A stretch of DNA of 64,000 nt from an uncultured Pelagibacteraceae bacterium (GCA_902570055.1 CACFWQ010000001.1:1-64000); one strand, 5' to 3'; counted from the first letter of the stretch, positions 36,488 to 43,557 are shown. The notes: generated from the letters alone by a model not told the origin. Program-made: numbers and translations.

Positions 36488-37507
36488 ATGCAAAAAATTA
36501 TCGTAACAGGTGGCCTTGGTTTTATTGGAAGCAACCTTATCGAGCTACTGTTAAAAAATAATTATTATGTAATTAATGTTGATAAAGTTTCTTATTCGTC
36601 TAATTTTTATAACGTAAAAGAATTTTCCAAAAAGAAATATAAATTCATTAAATGTAATATTAATAATAGAACAAAAGTAAGAAAAATATTAAATAAGTAT
36701 CGTCCTTCAGCAGTTTTTAATCTTGCCGCAGAAACTCACGTTGATAGGTCCATAGATGATCCAAATGATTTTATTAGTAGTAACATTTTAGGTGTTTATA
36801 ATCTTCTTGAAGAATTTAAAAATTTTTTTAAAAAAAATAAAAAAACAAAATTTATTCATGTTTCAACTGATGAAGTATACGGAGATGTTTTAACTGGAAG
36901 ATCTAATGAAAATTATCCTTATAAACCAAGCTCACCTTATGCGGCAAGCAAAGCTTCATCTGATCATCTCGTTTATTCTTATATAAGAACTTTTAATATT
37001 CCAGCTATAATAACTAATTGTTCAAATAATTATGGACCTAAACAACATCCTGAAAAACTTATTCCAAAATTAATTTATAATATTTTAAATAATAAAAAAC
37101 TTCCTATTTATGGAAAAGGAAAAAATTCGAGAGAATGGATTTATGTAATAGATCATTGTGAGGCCTTAATTAAAATATTTAAACACGGAAAAAATGGAGA
37201 GTTTTATAATATTGGCTCAAATAAAAATTTAAAAAATATAGATGTTTGTAAAGCTCTGTTAAAAATAGGAAAAAAAAAAATTAATATTGGTCCCAATGTA
37301 AAAATTAATTTTGTTAAAGATAGACCTGGTCATGATATTAGGTATGCTCTCGATAGTAGTAAAATTAAAAAAAAATTGAAATGGAAGGCAAATACAAATT
37401 TTCAAAAAGGACTTGAAAAAACATTTGTCTGGTATTTCAACAATAAAAAATATTATAAATTGTTGTCAAAAAAAGATATTATAAAAAGACTGGGAGTTAG
37501 GAAATGA
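36488..37507 (+). CDS. rfbB: dTDP-glucose 4,6-dehydratase
   Basis: Makes dTDP-4-keto-6-deoxyglucose, precursor of rhamnose and other deoxy-sugars. The 339-residue extended SDR opens with the NAD motif VTGGLGFIGSNLIE. FNLAAETHVDRSIDDP and the catalytic STDEVYGDV and YAASKASSDHLV (YxxxK) are classic RmlB blocks, as are NNYGPKQHPEKLIPK and YGKGKNSREWIYV. It overlaps the thymidylyltransferase gene by 4 bases. Confidence 0.94.
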   Translation: MQKIIVTGGLGFIGSNLIELLLKNNYYVINVDKVSYSSNFYNVKEFSKKKYKFIKCNINNRTKVRKILNKYRPSAVFNLAAETHVDRSIDDPNDFISSNILGVYNLLEEFKNFFKKNKKTKFIHVSTDEVYGDVLTGRSNENYPYKPSSPYAASKASSDHLVYSYIRTFNIPAIITNCSNNYGPKQHPEKLIPKLIYNILNNKKLPIYGKGKNSREWIYVIDHCEALIKIFKHGKNGEFYNIGSNKNLKNIDVCKALLKIGKKKINIGPNVKINFVKDRPGHDIRYALDSSKIKKKLKWKANTNFQKGLEKTFVWYFNNKKYYKLLSKKDIIKRLGVRK

Positions 37508-38376
37508 TAAATAAAGGAATAATTTTAGCTGGTGGCATGGGCACAAGAATGAGTCCTTTAACAAAAGCTGTAAATAAACAGTTGCTTCCAATTTATGACA
37601 AACCATTAATTTATTATCCACTTTCAATATTAATGCTAGCAAAAATAAAAAATATTTTAATAATTGTTAATAAAGGTCAGCTAAATCAATTTAAAAAATT
37701 AATACCAAATGGAAAAAATTTAGGTATTAACATTTCATATGCTGAACAATCAAAACCAAGAGGACTCCCCGATGCATTTATAGTTGGAGAAAAATTTATC
37801 GAAAAAAGTAATGTGGCTCTAATATTGGGTGACAATTTTTTTTATGGACAAAATTTAACTACTAAACTTCAAAGTTGCAGTAAATTATCTAAAGGTGCAA
37901 AAGTACTACTGCATACTGTATCAAAACCTGAATTATATGGTGTGGCTAAAGTTAATTCTAGAAATAAAATATTAAAAATAAAAGAAAAGCCTAAAAAATT
38001 TATTTCTAATTATGCGATAACAGGATTATATTTTTTTGATAATAAAGTTATTAAATTTTCAAAACAGTTAAAACCATCAGCAAGAAAAGAAATTGAAATT
38101 GTTGATTTGTTAAATAAATATAAAAAAAATAACAATCTTTATGCGGACTTTATAGGTAGAGGTGGTGCGTGGTTAGACACTGGATCAATCGATGATTTTT
38201 ATAAAACTGCATCTTTTGTTGCGGCAATTGAAAATAGACAAGGTTTGAAAATTGCATGTCTAGAAGAAATAGCTTACTTAAATAAATGGATAACAAAAAA
38301 ACATATACATAATGCTATAAAATTTTACGGAAATTGTGATTATTCAAAATATCTAAAAAAAATAGCATCTAAATAA
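37504..38376 (+). CDS. rfbA: glucose-1-phosphate thymidylyltransferase
   Basis: Makes dTDP-glucose from glucose 1-phosphate and dTTP. The 290-residue protein opens GIILAGGMGTRMSPLTKAVN with the nucleotide-binding loop, then KQLLPIYDKPLIYYPLSILM, and has LILGDNFFYGQ and RGGAWLDTGSIDDFY. These are RmlA signatures. It follows rfbB with a 4-base overlap. An rfbC epimerase gene is not present in the window. Confidence 0.95.
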   Translation: MINKGIILAGGMGTRMSPLTKAVNKQLLPIYDKPLIYYPLSILMLAKIKNILIIVNKGQLNQFKKLIPNGKNLGINISYAEQSKPRGLPDAFIVGEKFIEKSNVALILGDNFFYGQNLTTKLQSCSKLSKGAKVLLHTVSKPELYGVAKVNSRNKILKIKEKPKKFISNYAITGLYFFDNKVIKFSKQLKPSARKEIEIVDLLNKYKKNNNLYADFIGRGGAWLDTGSIDDFYKTASFVAAIENRQGLKIACLEEIAYLNKWITKKHIHNAIKFYGNCDYSKYLKKIASK

Positions 38377-38404
38377 TGACAACAAAAAAAATAAAATTTT
38401 AAAA

Positions 38405-39115
38405 TTGAAATCTTTTAATAAAAAAATTATTGTTACTGGTGGAAATGGTAGATTTGCTCAAGTTTTAAAAAAATCAAAAAATAATTTAAAAATTTTTTTT
38501 CCCAACAAAAAATCGCTTAATATCTTGAATATTAAATCAATAAAAAGATACATAAAAAAAGTTAAACCAAAATACATTATACATTGCGCTGGGTTATCGA
38601 GACCAATGAATCTTCATAATAAATTTATTTCAAAAAGCATAGATCTAAACATAATAGGAACAGCAAATATTGTTAATGTTTGTTCAGAGTTTAATATTAA
38701 ATTAATATATTTTTCTACAGGCTATGTTTATCCAGGAACAAAAGGAAATTATAAAGAAAATGCTCCTATATTTCCTATAAATAATTATGCTTGGTCTAAA
38801 TTAGGAGGTGAATGTGCAGTTATGATGTATAAGAATTCGCTAATACTAAGAATTACTATGTGTGAAAAGCCGTTTCTTCACAAATATGCATTTCACGATA
38901 TAAAAACTAATTTTATTTTTCATAATGAAGTAGCTAAAGTTATACCTAAAATTCTAGATATAAAAGGCATATTAAATGTTGGAGGAAAAACTCAAACTGT
39001 CTATGACTTTGCAAAAAAAGTGAAAAAAAATGTTAAAAAAATTTCAGGTAAAAAAATGTTTCCACCTAATCCATCGATGAATATTTCTAAATTAAAAAAA
39101 ATAATGAAATGGTAG
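38405..39115 (+). CDS. RmlD-like SDR sugar-nucleotide reductase/epimerase, short form
   Basis: A 236-residue extended SDR. The NAD motif is VTGGNGRFAQVL (a GxxGxxA variant), IIHCAGLSRPMNLH follows, and YAWSK gives YxxxK. At 236 residues it is shorter than RmlD (about 290). The frame opens at TTG 38405 with no Shine-Dalgarno. An ATG at 38376 starts a short frame (MTTKKIKF) that stops after eight codons in a poly-A stretch in another frame, so a frameshift or sequencing slip at the 5' end is possible. It is likely the third enzyme for the dTDP-sugar made by the preceding genes. Confidence 0.72.
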   Translation: MKSFNKKIIVTGGNGRFAQVLKKSKNNLKIFFPNKKSLNILNIKSIKRYIKKVKPKYIIHCAGLSRPMNLHNKFISKSIDLNIIGTANIVNVCSEFNIKLIYFSTGYVYPGTKGNYKENAPIFPINNYAWSKLGGECAVMMYKNSLILRITMCEKPFLHKYAFHDIKTNFIFHNEVAKVIPKILDIKGILNVGGKTQTVYDFAKKVKKNVKKISGKKMFPPNPSMNISKLKKIMKW

Positions 39116-39222
39116 TTATTCCTTTAAATTATTGCTAAATATAATGAGTTATTTATAATAAGTTATCCACAACCATCTTATTAATTTGAAATTACAAAAA
39201 ATATAAATAGGTTAACAGCCAA

Positions 39223-40257
39223 ATGAGAATTGAAGAAGACTTAAAACTTGATTATTCAGATGTGCTGTTTAGACCAAAGAGAAGTACTTTATCAAGTCGT
39301 AAAGATGTAAATTTAAAAAGAACATATAAATTTAAATATAGTAATAACGAATGGTCAGGAATACCAATTATGGCAGCAAATATGGATGGTGTAGGTGAGT
39401 TAGGAGTTGCAGAAAAAATGTCTGAATTAGATATGATTACTTGTTTAACAAAACAACATGATAGTAAAAAGTTAAAACAATACAAAAAAATTAAAACAAT
39501 TTACAAAAATATAGCTTTAAGTATTGGAATTAAAAAAGAAGATTTTGATAGGCTTGATCAAGTATTAAGAGAGTTTAGTTTCATTAAATTCATTTGTATA
39601 GATGTTGCTAATGGTTATTCTGAACACTTTAGTAGATTTATAAAATCAATTCGAGAAAAATACCCAACAAAAACTATAATAGCAGGTAATGTTGTTACAG
39701 CAGACATGACTCAGGAATTAGTATTGAGTGGTGCTGATATTGTAAAAGTTGGTATAGGACCTGGTAGTGTTTGTACAACAAGAATTCAAACAGGTGTAGG
39801 CTACCCACAATTAAGTGCTGTTATGGAATGTGCTGATGCAGCTCATGGCTTAGGAGCACATATTATTGCTGATGGTGGATGTACTTGTCCTGGTGATGTT
39901 GCAAAAGGCTTTGGTGGTGGTGCGGATTTTGTAATGCTTGGAGGTATGCTAGCTGGCCATGATGAAGGTAAGGGTAAAGTTGTAAAAAATAATGGAAGTA
40001 AATATATAGAATTTTATGGATCAAGTTCAGTAACAGCTAACAAAAAACACTATGGTGGTTTATCTGACTATAGAAGTAGTGAAGGAAGAATTGTAAGAGT
40101 TAAGTATAGAGGAAAAATAAAAGATACTATTTTAAACATTCTAGGAGGAATTAGAAGTAGTTGCACATATGTTGGCGCCCCTTCTCTCAAACAACTTAGT
40201 AAATGTACCACATTTGTAAGAGTATCTAACCAATTTAACGACACTTTTGCTGAATAA
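39223..40257 (+). CDS. guaC: GMP reductase
   Basis: Reduces GMP to IMP with NADPH. The 344-residue IMPDH/GMPR-family protein opens LKLDYSDVLFRPKRSTLSSR, has the catalytic Cys in GIGPGSVCTTRIQTGVGYPQ, and the purine-binding ADGGCTCPGDVAKGFGGGAD. It has no CBS domain insert, which fits GMP reductase and not IMP dehydrogenase. The 107 bases upstream separate it from the sugar genes. Just after its stop the tRNA-Met repeat region begins. Confidence 0.93.
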   Translation: MRIEEDLKLDYSDVLFRPKRSTLSSRKDVNLKRTYKFKYSNNEWSGIPIMAANMDGVGELGVAEKMSELDMITCLTKQHDSKKLKQYKKIKTIYKNIALSIGIKKEDFDRLDQVLREFSFIKFICIDVANGYSEHFSRFIKSIREKYPTKTIIAGNVVTADMTQELVLSGADIVKVGIGPGSVCTTRIQTGVGYPQLSAVMECADAAHGLGAHIIADGGCTCPGDVAKGFGGGADFVMLGGMLAGHDEGKGKVVKNNGSKYIEFYGSSSVTANKKHYGGLSDYRSSEGRIVRVKYRGKIKDTILNILGGIRSSCTYVGAPSLKQLSKCTTFVRVSNQFNDTFAE

Positions 40258-40321
40258 TGGTAGTGGAAATTATTTTTGCATTCCCGCGAACTTTTTAAAA
40301 TTTTATTTAATTTCTCAAAAC

Positions 40322-40387
40322 TCAGACCAGCATCAAGATAAGTATAAATATAATTAAACCAATTATAGGAACAAAGAAATGCTGCAT
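40322..40387 (-). CDS. 21-residue membrane peptide, left copy
   Basis: Encodes MQHFFVPIIG followed by eleven hydrophobic residues, a single membrane segment. A related 21-codon frame is at 43342-43407 on the other strand. Between the copies, most third-base changes are silent (His, Pro, Leu x3) and other changes are mainly between hydrophobic residues, with identical length and stop, as expected for a real peptide. An extended -10 element lies 6 bases before the ATG. Function unknown; tiny hydrophobic peptides can be toxins, subunits of membrane complexes or regulators. Confidence 0.55.
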   Translation of the reverse strand: MQHFFVPIIGLIIFILILMLV

Positions 40388-40393
40388 ATTCTT

Positions 40394-40402
40394 ATTCTAC
40401 CA
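40394..40402 (-). promoter_or_regulatory. extended -10 element of the left 21-codon peptide gene
   Basis: On the minus strand it reads TGGTAGAAT: TGn directly before a -10 hexamer TAGAAT (40394-40399), six bases before the ATG. The same arrangement precedes the right-hand copy. This suggests a leaderless transcript. No -35 match is evident. Confidence 0.45.
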
Positions 40403-40420
40403 CAATCCCTAAAAGTTTTT

Positions 40421-40465
40421 TCATAACAACATTCCCGTGACCAAAAATATAATTAGCTTACGCAT
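40421..40465 (-). pseudogene. truncated copy of the protease gene start
   Basis: Encodes MRKLIIFLVTGMLL and stops. The first 13 residues equal the signal-peptide start of the protease at 41341-43116. The nucleotide identity with that gene's start and leader continues through 40426-40579 (versus 43077-43230). It therefore looks like the remaining 5' end of a related gene whose body has been lost or replaced. Confidence 0.6.
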
Positions 40466-40579
40466 AAAAGTACTTTATCATTGGAGCACCAGTGGAGCAA
40501 TAATTCGGAAACCTTCTAGAATGGTAGCGGGAAGTGGGATCGAACCACTGACCTCGGGCTTATGAGTCCCGCGCTCTAA
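40426..40579 (-). repeat. 154-bp direct repeat, copy A (protease start + leader + tRNA-Met 3' fragment)
   Basis: Matches 43077-43230 over 154 bases with two differences that I can see. On the minus strand it runs from a 58-base tRNA-Met 3' piece (40522-40579), through a 56-base leader, to the start of a protease-like gene. The tRNA piece lacks the acceptor 5' strand, D-arm and part of the anticodon stem, so it cannot be a working tRNA. It probably marks an old insertion boundary at the tRNA 3' end. Confidence 0.85.
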
Positions 40580-40609
40580 TTTATCTTACGGTTCATCAAA
40601 AATTATAAT

Positions 40610-41104
40610 TTAACACCAGGTTGGCATTTCAAAAACAGTTCCTCCATACTCCCATGGGGAATCATTGAGATTTTTATCTACAAAAGTTCTTATATAAATC
40701 GCACACGATTTATGACCCGTATTAATATCAACTGTAATTGTCTCTTCTAAATATCCACCTGTTAACTCCATGCATCCTCTATTTGATCTATAAATGTTTT
40801 TACAAATATGATTATTAACATGGGCTTTTATTTTATTCGCAAAATCTGTTTTGTCTTTTGAACTACAACTATAGTTAACAGTATTTCCTGATGCATCTTT
40901 AAAAGTTATATTTTGATTACCAAGTTCACATTCCATAGCTTTGGTCTTTAAAAACTTCATAACTATATTGTGATTTTTTTTAAGCACAGTATCCTTTGCT
41001 CTGGCCGTATACCCATTATAAGCAACAACACCTACAGCAGCTAGAATACCGATGATAGCGACAACGACTAGGAGTTCTATTAGGGTGAAACCCCTTTGTT
41101 TCAT
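40610..41104 (-). CDS. type IV pilin-like protein
   Basis: A 164-residue prepilin-like protein. It starts MKQRGFTLIELLVVVAIIG: short leader, prepilin peptidase site after Gly5, Phe6 to be methylated, Glu10 (Glu5 of the mature protein), then a hydrophobic helix. The C-terminal region holds about six cysteines, including the last residue, which suggests disulfides. It would be exported and assembled into a pilus or pseudopilus, or work in DNA uptake. No pilus assembly genes are adjacent. Its ATG falls exactly at the end of leader copy B downstream of a tRNA-Met fragment. Confidence 0.85.
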   Translation of the reverse strand: MKQRGFTLIELLVVVAIIGILAAVGVVAYNGYTARAKDTVLKKNHNIVMKFLKTKAMECELGNQNITFKDASGNTVNYSCSSKDKTDFANKIKAHVNNHICKNIYRSNRGCMELTGGYLEETITVDINTGHKSCAIYIRTFVDKNLNDSPWEYGGTVFEMPTWC

Positions 41105-41210
41105 AAAAGTACTTTACCATTGGAGCACCAGTGGAGCAATAATTCGGAAACCTTCTAGAATGGTAGCGGGAAGTGGGATCGAACCACTGACCTCGGGCTT
41201 ATGAGTCCCG
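41102..41210 (-). repeat. 109-bp direct repeat, copy B (leader + tRNA-Met 3' fragment)
   Basis: Identical base for base to 43114-43222 over 109 positions. It contains the last 50 bases of tRNA-Met including CCA (41161-41210) and the 56-base leader, and ends in the ATG of the pilin gene. Sequence to the left (pilin gene) and right (after 41210) is unrelated to the other copies, so the repeat edges are sharp. Confidence 0.9.
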
Positions 41211-41340
41211 TACCAATTATTTTTTATAAGTAATTGCTTAACTTTTCAATCTAATATTTTTAATTTTTACTAAGTCGTTGGAGCATATGTGGAGCAAGAT
41301 TTAAAGATTCCTCGGGAATGCTTTGAAGAAGTCCCGTGGA
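41211..41340. other. spacer between tRNA-Met fragment B and the protease gene
   Basis: A 130-base AT-rich spacer with no gene. It contains a second form of the paired motif found in the leaders: TTGGAGCA-TAT-GTGGAGCAA at 41278-41297. This may be what remains of an element end. Confidence 0.5.
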
Positions 41341-43116
41341 TTAGTTACAAAATGTATAAACGGTACTTTTCTCTAATAGATTTACAATTTTACCAAGACT
41401 CAATTCTTTCGAATATAAGTTTTTTTCAGGTTTTAATTTGTTAGAATCTAAAAAATTTTGTGCAGCAGAAGATTTTATACCGAAATTTATTCCCTCAGTA
41501 ATTTCTTTGTTTAATCCAGAAACTGCCACCGCGATAAGCTCTCCTTTTTTATTAACTATTGGTCCACCACTATTTCCTGGGTTAATTGCAGCATCAACTT
41601 GAATTTCATTAGAATTATCTTTAAATCCTTTAAGTGAGTTTATTTTTCCATCATTGATCTTTAAATCATCACTTAATCCTTTTCCTAACGGATAACCTGC
41701 AACATAAATAGTTTGAAGTTTTTTAGGACCTTCTCTCGCAAAAGGTATATATGCTTCGGGTACCACCTCAGCTTTTAATAACGCTAAGTCTAATTGTTTA
41801 TCAGTTGAAATTATATTTACTTTATAATCTTTGTTTAAATATGAAATTTTTTGCAGCGAGCAACCTTCCACAACATGTTGGTTAGTAAGTAAATTTCCTG
41901 ACTTGTTGATGAAAAATGCTGTTCCACTAGTTTGACCACTCGTCTCACTTTCACTGTCAGTTTCACTGTTAATTTTTGCTCTTAATTCTTCAAACTTATT
42001 CATGTAACTTTTTACATTTTGGATGTAAATGTATAACTGCTCTATTCCAACGCATGAACCTGGATATATTTTGGTCCTTGGTTCTGTAAACTTGCCATTT
42101 TTATAAGCATACATTCTCATCACAAATTGTGCTGCTCCTGTGCTTAATGATATTTTAACTCTGTCACTATGTTTTCCAAAAAGTTTCTCATTTTTGTCGT
42201 AGAATCTTTGATCTGTAAAATCAAAATCTAAAGAATTCTCAGATAATTTAAAATAGTTGAAAGTTTTGCCCGTAGGTTTCAATAATGTATCATGAGATTT
42301 GAATAAGAACAATTTTGCCTTTTTATTTTCATCAGATCTTATTTCTTGATCTTTTTGAATTAGATAAAACTTTTTTTCTTTACTATGAAGTCTGTATTCC
42401 AGAGTTATATATCTAGGAAAATACCTGCTCATAGGAATTGTGTCATCTTCCATTGAAAGCTCTAACTTTTCAGTTCCCGGACCAGTAAATGGATAAATAT
42501 TTTCTGGATCTGTTCTTTTATAATTAAATAAATAATATTCCAGAAAGACTCTATCTACTTCAATTTTATAATCGATGAATGCTCTATTATTGTCATAATA
42601 GCACTGAAATGGGATAGATATTTTTTTTGGAGGAATATTTTCAAACATAGACTCAATTTTTTTATTAACTTTTTCTATATCTATTTTATTAAGTTTTTTG
42701 CTTAACCATTTAGGTAACTTAGCTCTATCTTCTACTCTAATATTTTCATCTTTTGTTAGATTAAGTAAAAATTTACCTTCAATTTTTTTTTTTTTATTAT
42801 AGTTGTCCTTGGAGTTGCTTACTGTTCCGTTAGCGCTATTATCATTTATAATTAAATTATATTGTATCCATATTTTTGTTGGTGCAAAATATTCAATAGA
42901 TAAATTTTTATTTTGTATATTCCATTTGCATGAAGTTATTTTGAATTCCATATTCTCACAAGTTCCATCTGAATAAAATTTCATATAATTGCTTGTTGGC
43001 AAATACCCTTCCATGATTGTTGTTAGTTGCCAAACTGTATTAGAAATATTCGTATTTGCATTGCTAACATTGCACCACAACATTCCCGTGACCAAAAATA
43101 TAATTAGCTTTCGCAT
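41341..43116 (-). CDS. secreted trypsin-like serine protease with large N-terminal domain
   Basis: A 591-residue protein with a signal peptide (MRKLIIFLVTGMLWCNVSNA). Residues ~25-380 are a domain I do not recognise, rich in Lys and Tyr with beta-strand-like stretches. The C-terminal ~200 residues are a DegP/HtrA-like protease: His in LLTNQHVVEG (about 411), Asp in QLDLALLK (about 442), Ser in NPGNSGGPIVNKKGEL (about 515). No PDZ domain follows. Likely periplasmic. Its ATG lies 57 bases after the 3' end of tRNA-Met on the same strand, so read-through from the tRNA promoter could transcribe it. Confidence 0.85.
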   Translation of the reverse strand: MRKLIIFLVTGMLWCNVSNANTNISNTVWQLTTIMEGYLPTSNYMKFYSDGTCENMEFKITSCKWNIQNKNLSIEYFAPTKIWIQYNLIINDNSANGTVSNSKDNYNKKKKIEGKFLLNLTKDENIRVEDRAKLPKWLSKKLNKIDIEKVNKKIESMFENIPPKKISIPFQCYYDNNRAFIDYKIEVDRVFLEYYLFNYKRTDPENIYPFTGPGTEKLELSMEDDTIPMSRYFPRYITLEYRLHSKEKKFYLIQKDQEIRSDENKKAKLFLFKSHDTLLKPTGKTFNYFKLSENSLDFDFTDQRFYDKNEKLFGKHSDRVKISLSTGAAQFVMRMYAYKNGKFTEPRTKIYPGSCVGIEQLYIYIQNVKSYMNKFEELRAKINSETDSESETSGQTSGTAFFINKSGNLLTNQHVVEGCSLQKISYLNKDYKVNIISTDKQLDLALLKAEVVPEAYIPFAREGPKKLQTIYVAGYPLGKGLSDDLKINDGKINSLKGFKDNSNEIQVDAAINPGNSGGPIVNKKGELIAVAVSGLNKEITEGINFGIKSSAAQNFLDSNKLKPEKNLYSKELSLGKIVNLLEKSTVYTFCN

Positions 43117-43230
43117 AAAAGTACTTTACCATTGGAGCACCAGTGGAGCAATAATTCGGAAACCTTCTAGAATGGTAGCGGGAAGTGGGATCGAACCACT
43201 GACCTCGGGCTTATGAGTCCCGCGCTCTAA
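43077..43230 (-). repeat. 154-bp direct repeat, copy C (includes the 3' part of intact tRNA-Met)
   Basis: The reference copy: its right part is the 3' portion of the intact tRNA-Met, then the leader (43117-43172), then the first 13 codons of the protease. The leader has the 10-base palindrome AAAGTACTTT immediately before the start codon and the paired motif TTGGAGCA-CCA-GTGGAGCAA at 43132-43151. Confidence 0.9.
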
Positions 43231-43249
43231 CCAACTGAGCTACCCCGCC
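43173..43249 (-). tRNA. tRNA-Met (CAU anticodon)
   Basis: 77 bases with encoded CCA. Acceptor GGCGGGG pairs with TCCCGCT; the D-arm is GCTC/GAGC with loop AGTTGGTTA; T-arm is AGTGG-TTCGATC-CCACT. The anticodon loop is CTCATAA (CAU). The anticodon stem CGGGA/GCCCG has an A-G mismatch next to the loop. The CAU anticodon fits elongator Met or, after lysidine modification, Ile; the two cannot be separated by eye. It is the only complete tRNA in the window and the apparent integration target of the adjacent repeats. Confidence 0.95.
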
Positions 43250-43265
43250 ATTCAATTAGTGTTGA

Positions 43266-43293
43266 TATATACTACTTTTATTTTTTAGTTCAA
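43266..43293 (-). promoter_or_regulatory. putative promoter of tRNA-Met
   Basis: On the minus strand: TTGAAC (43288-43293), 16-base spacer, TATATA (43266-43271), located about 16 bases upstream of the tRNA 5' end. Good match to sigma-70 consensus. It would drive the tRNA and possibly the protease gene downstream. Confidence 0.5.
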
Positions 43294-43326
43294 ACAAGTT
43301 TCTTAGATAAAAACTTTTATGGACCG

Positions 43327-43335
43327 TGATATGAT
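43327..43335 (+). promoter_or_regulatory. extended -10 element of the right 21-codon peptide gene
   Basis: TGATATGAT: TGn plus a -10 hexamer TATGAT (43330-43335), six bases before the ATG, at the same distance as in the left copy (TGG-TAGAAT). It implies a leaderless mRNA. Confidence 0.5.
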
Positions 43336-43341
43336 AAGAAT

Positions 43342-43407
43342 ATGCATCACTTCTTTGTTCCCTTAATTGTTTTGATTATAATTGTATTTACCCTGATGCT
43401 AAGCTGA
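43342..43407 (+). CDS. 21-residue membrane peptide, right copy
   Basis: Encodes MHHFFVPLIV followed by eleven mostly hydrophobic residues; homologous to the peptide at 40322-40387 but on the opposite strand. Fixed features in both are xHFFVPxI, LII and LML, 21 codons and TGA. Similarity extends upstream through the six bases between the -10 and ATG (AAGAAT). Probably inserted in the inner membrane. Function unknown. Confidence 0.55.
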   Translation: MHHFFVPLIVLIIIVFTLMLS

Positions 43408-43500
43408 GGACTAGTGATACTAATTATGCTCAATGTGTAAAAAGATATACTGTCACTGTAACGGTGGTTACAGCTAGTAAGGATGATTAGTGAAAAAACT

Positions 43501-43557
43501 TTAGTCCAAAGAGACTACAATTGTTTCTTCTATTAGAGTGAAGCCTCTTTGCTTCAT
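43501..43557 (-). pseudogene. remnant of a type IV pilin gene start
   Basis: Encodes MKQRGFTLIE, identical to the first ten residues of the pilin at 40610-41104, then eight unrelated codons and a stop. Nucleotides differ mainly at silent positions (for example CAAAGA versus CAAAGG), so it diverged as a coding sequence first. The bases just before its start, aaagtattattac on the plus strand, look like a decayed form of the repeat leader. It lies on the 5' side of tRNA-Met. Confidence 0.55.

Larger units (their letters stand above)
40258..40609. other. region left of the tRNA-Met repeat array: 21-codon peptide gene, truncated start, tRNA fragment
   Basis: This 352-base stretch has no long gene. 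It contains a 21-codon peptide gene (40322-40387, minus), a 14-codon truncated protease-like start (40421-40465, minus), a leader copy (40466-40521), and a 58-base fragment of tRNA-Met (40522-40579). The first 60 bases and the last 30 show nothing I recognise. Confidence 0.7.

Noticed and set aside
40522-40579. tRNA-Met-like sequence that could be called as a second tRNA gene
   Set aside because: It lacks the 5' acceptor strand, the D-arm and part of the anticodon stem, so it cannot fold as a tRNA; treated as a repeat fragment. The same applies to 41161-41210.
43416-43490. Plus-strand frame reading DTNYAQCVKRY and ending in TAG, which looks protein-like
   Set aside because: No start codon or ribosome site in frame and no recognisable homology; too short to separate from chance.
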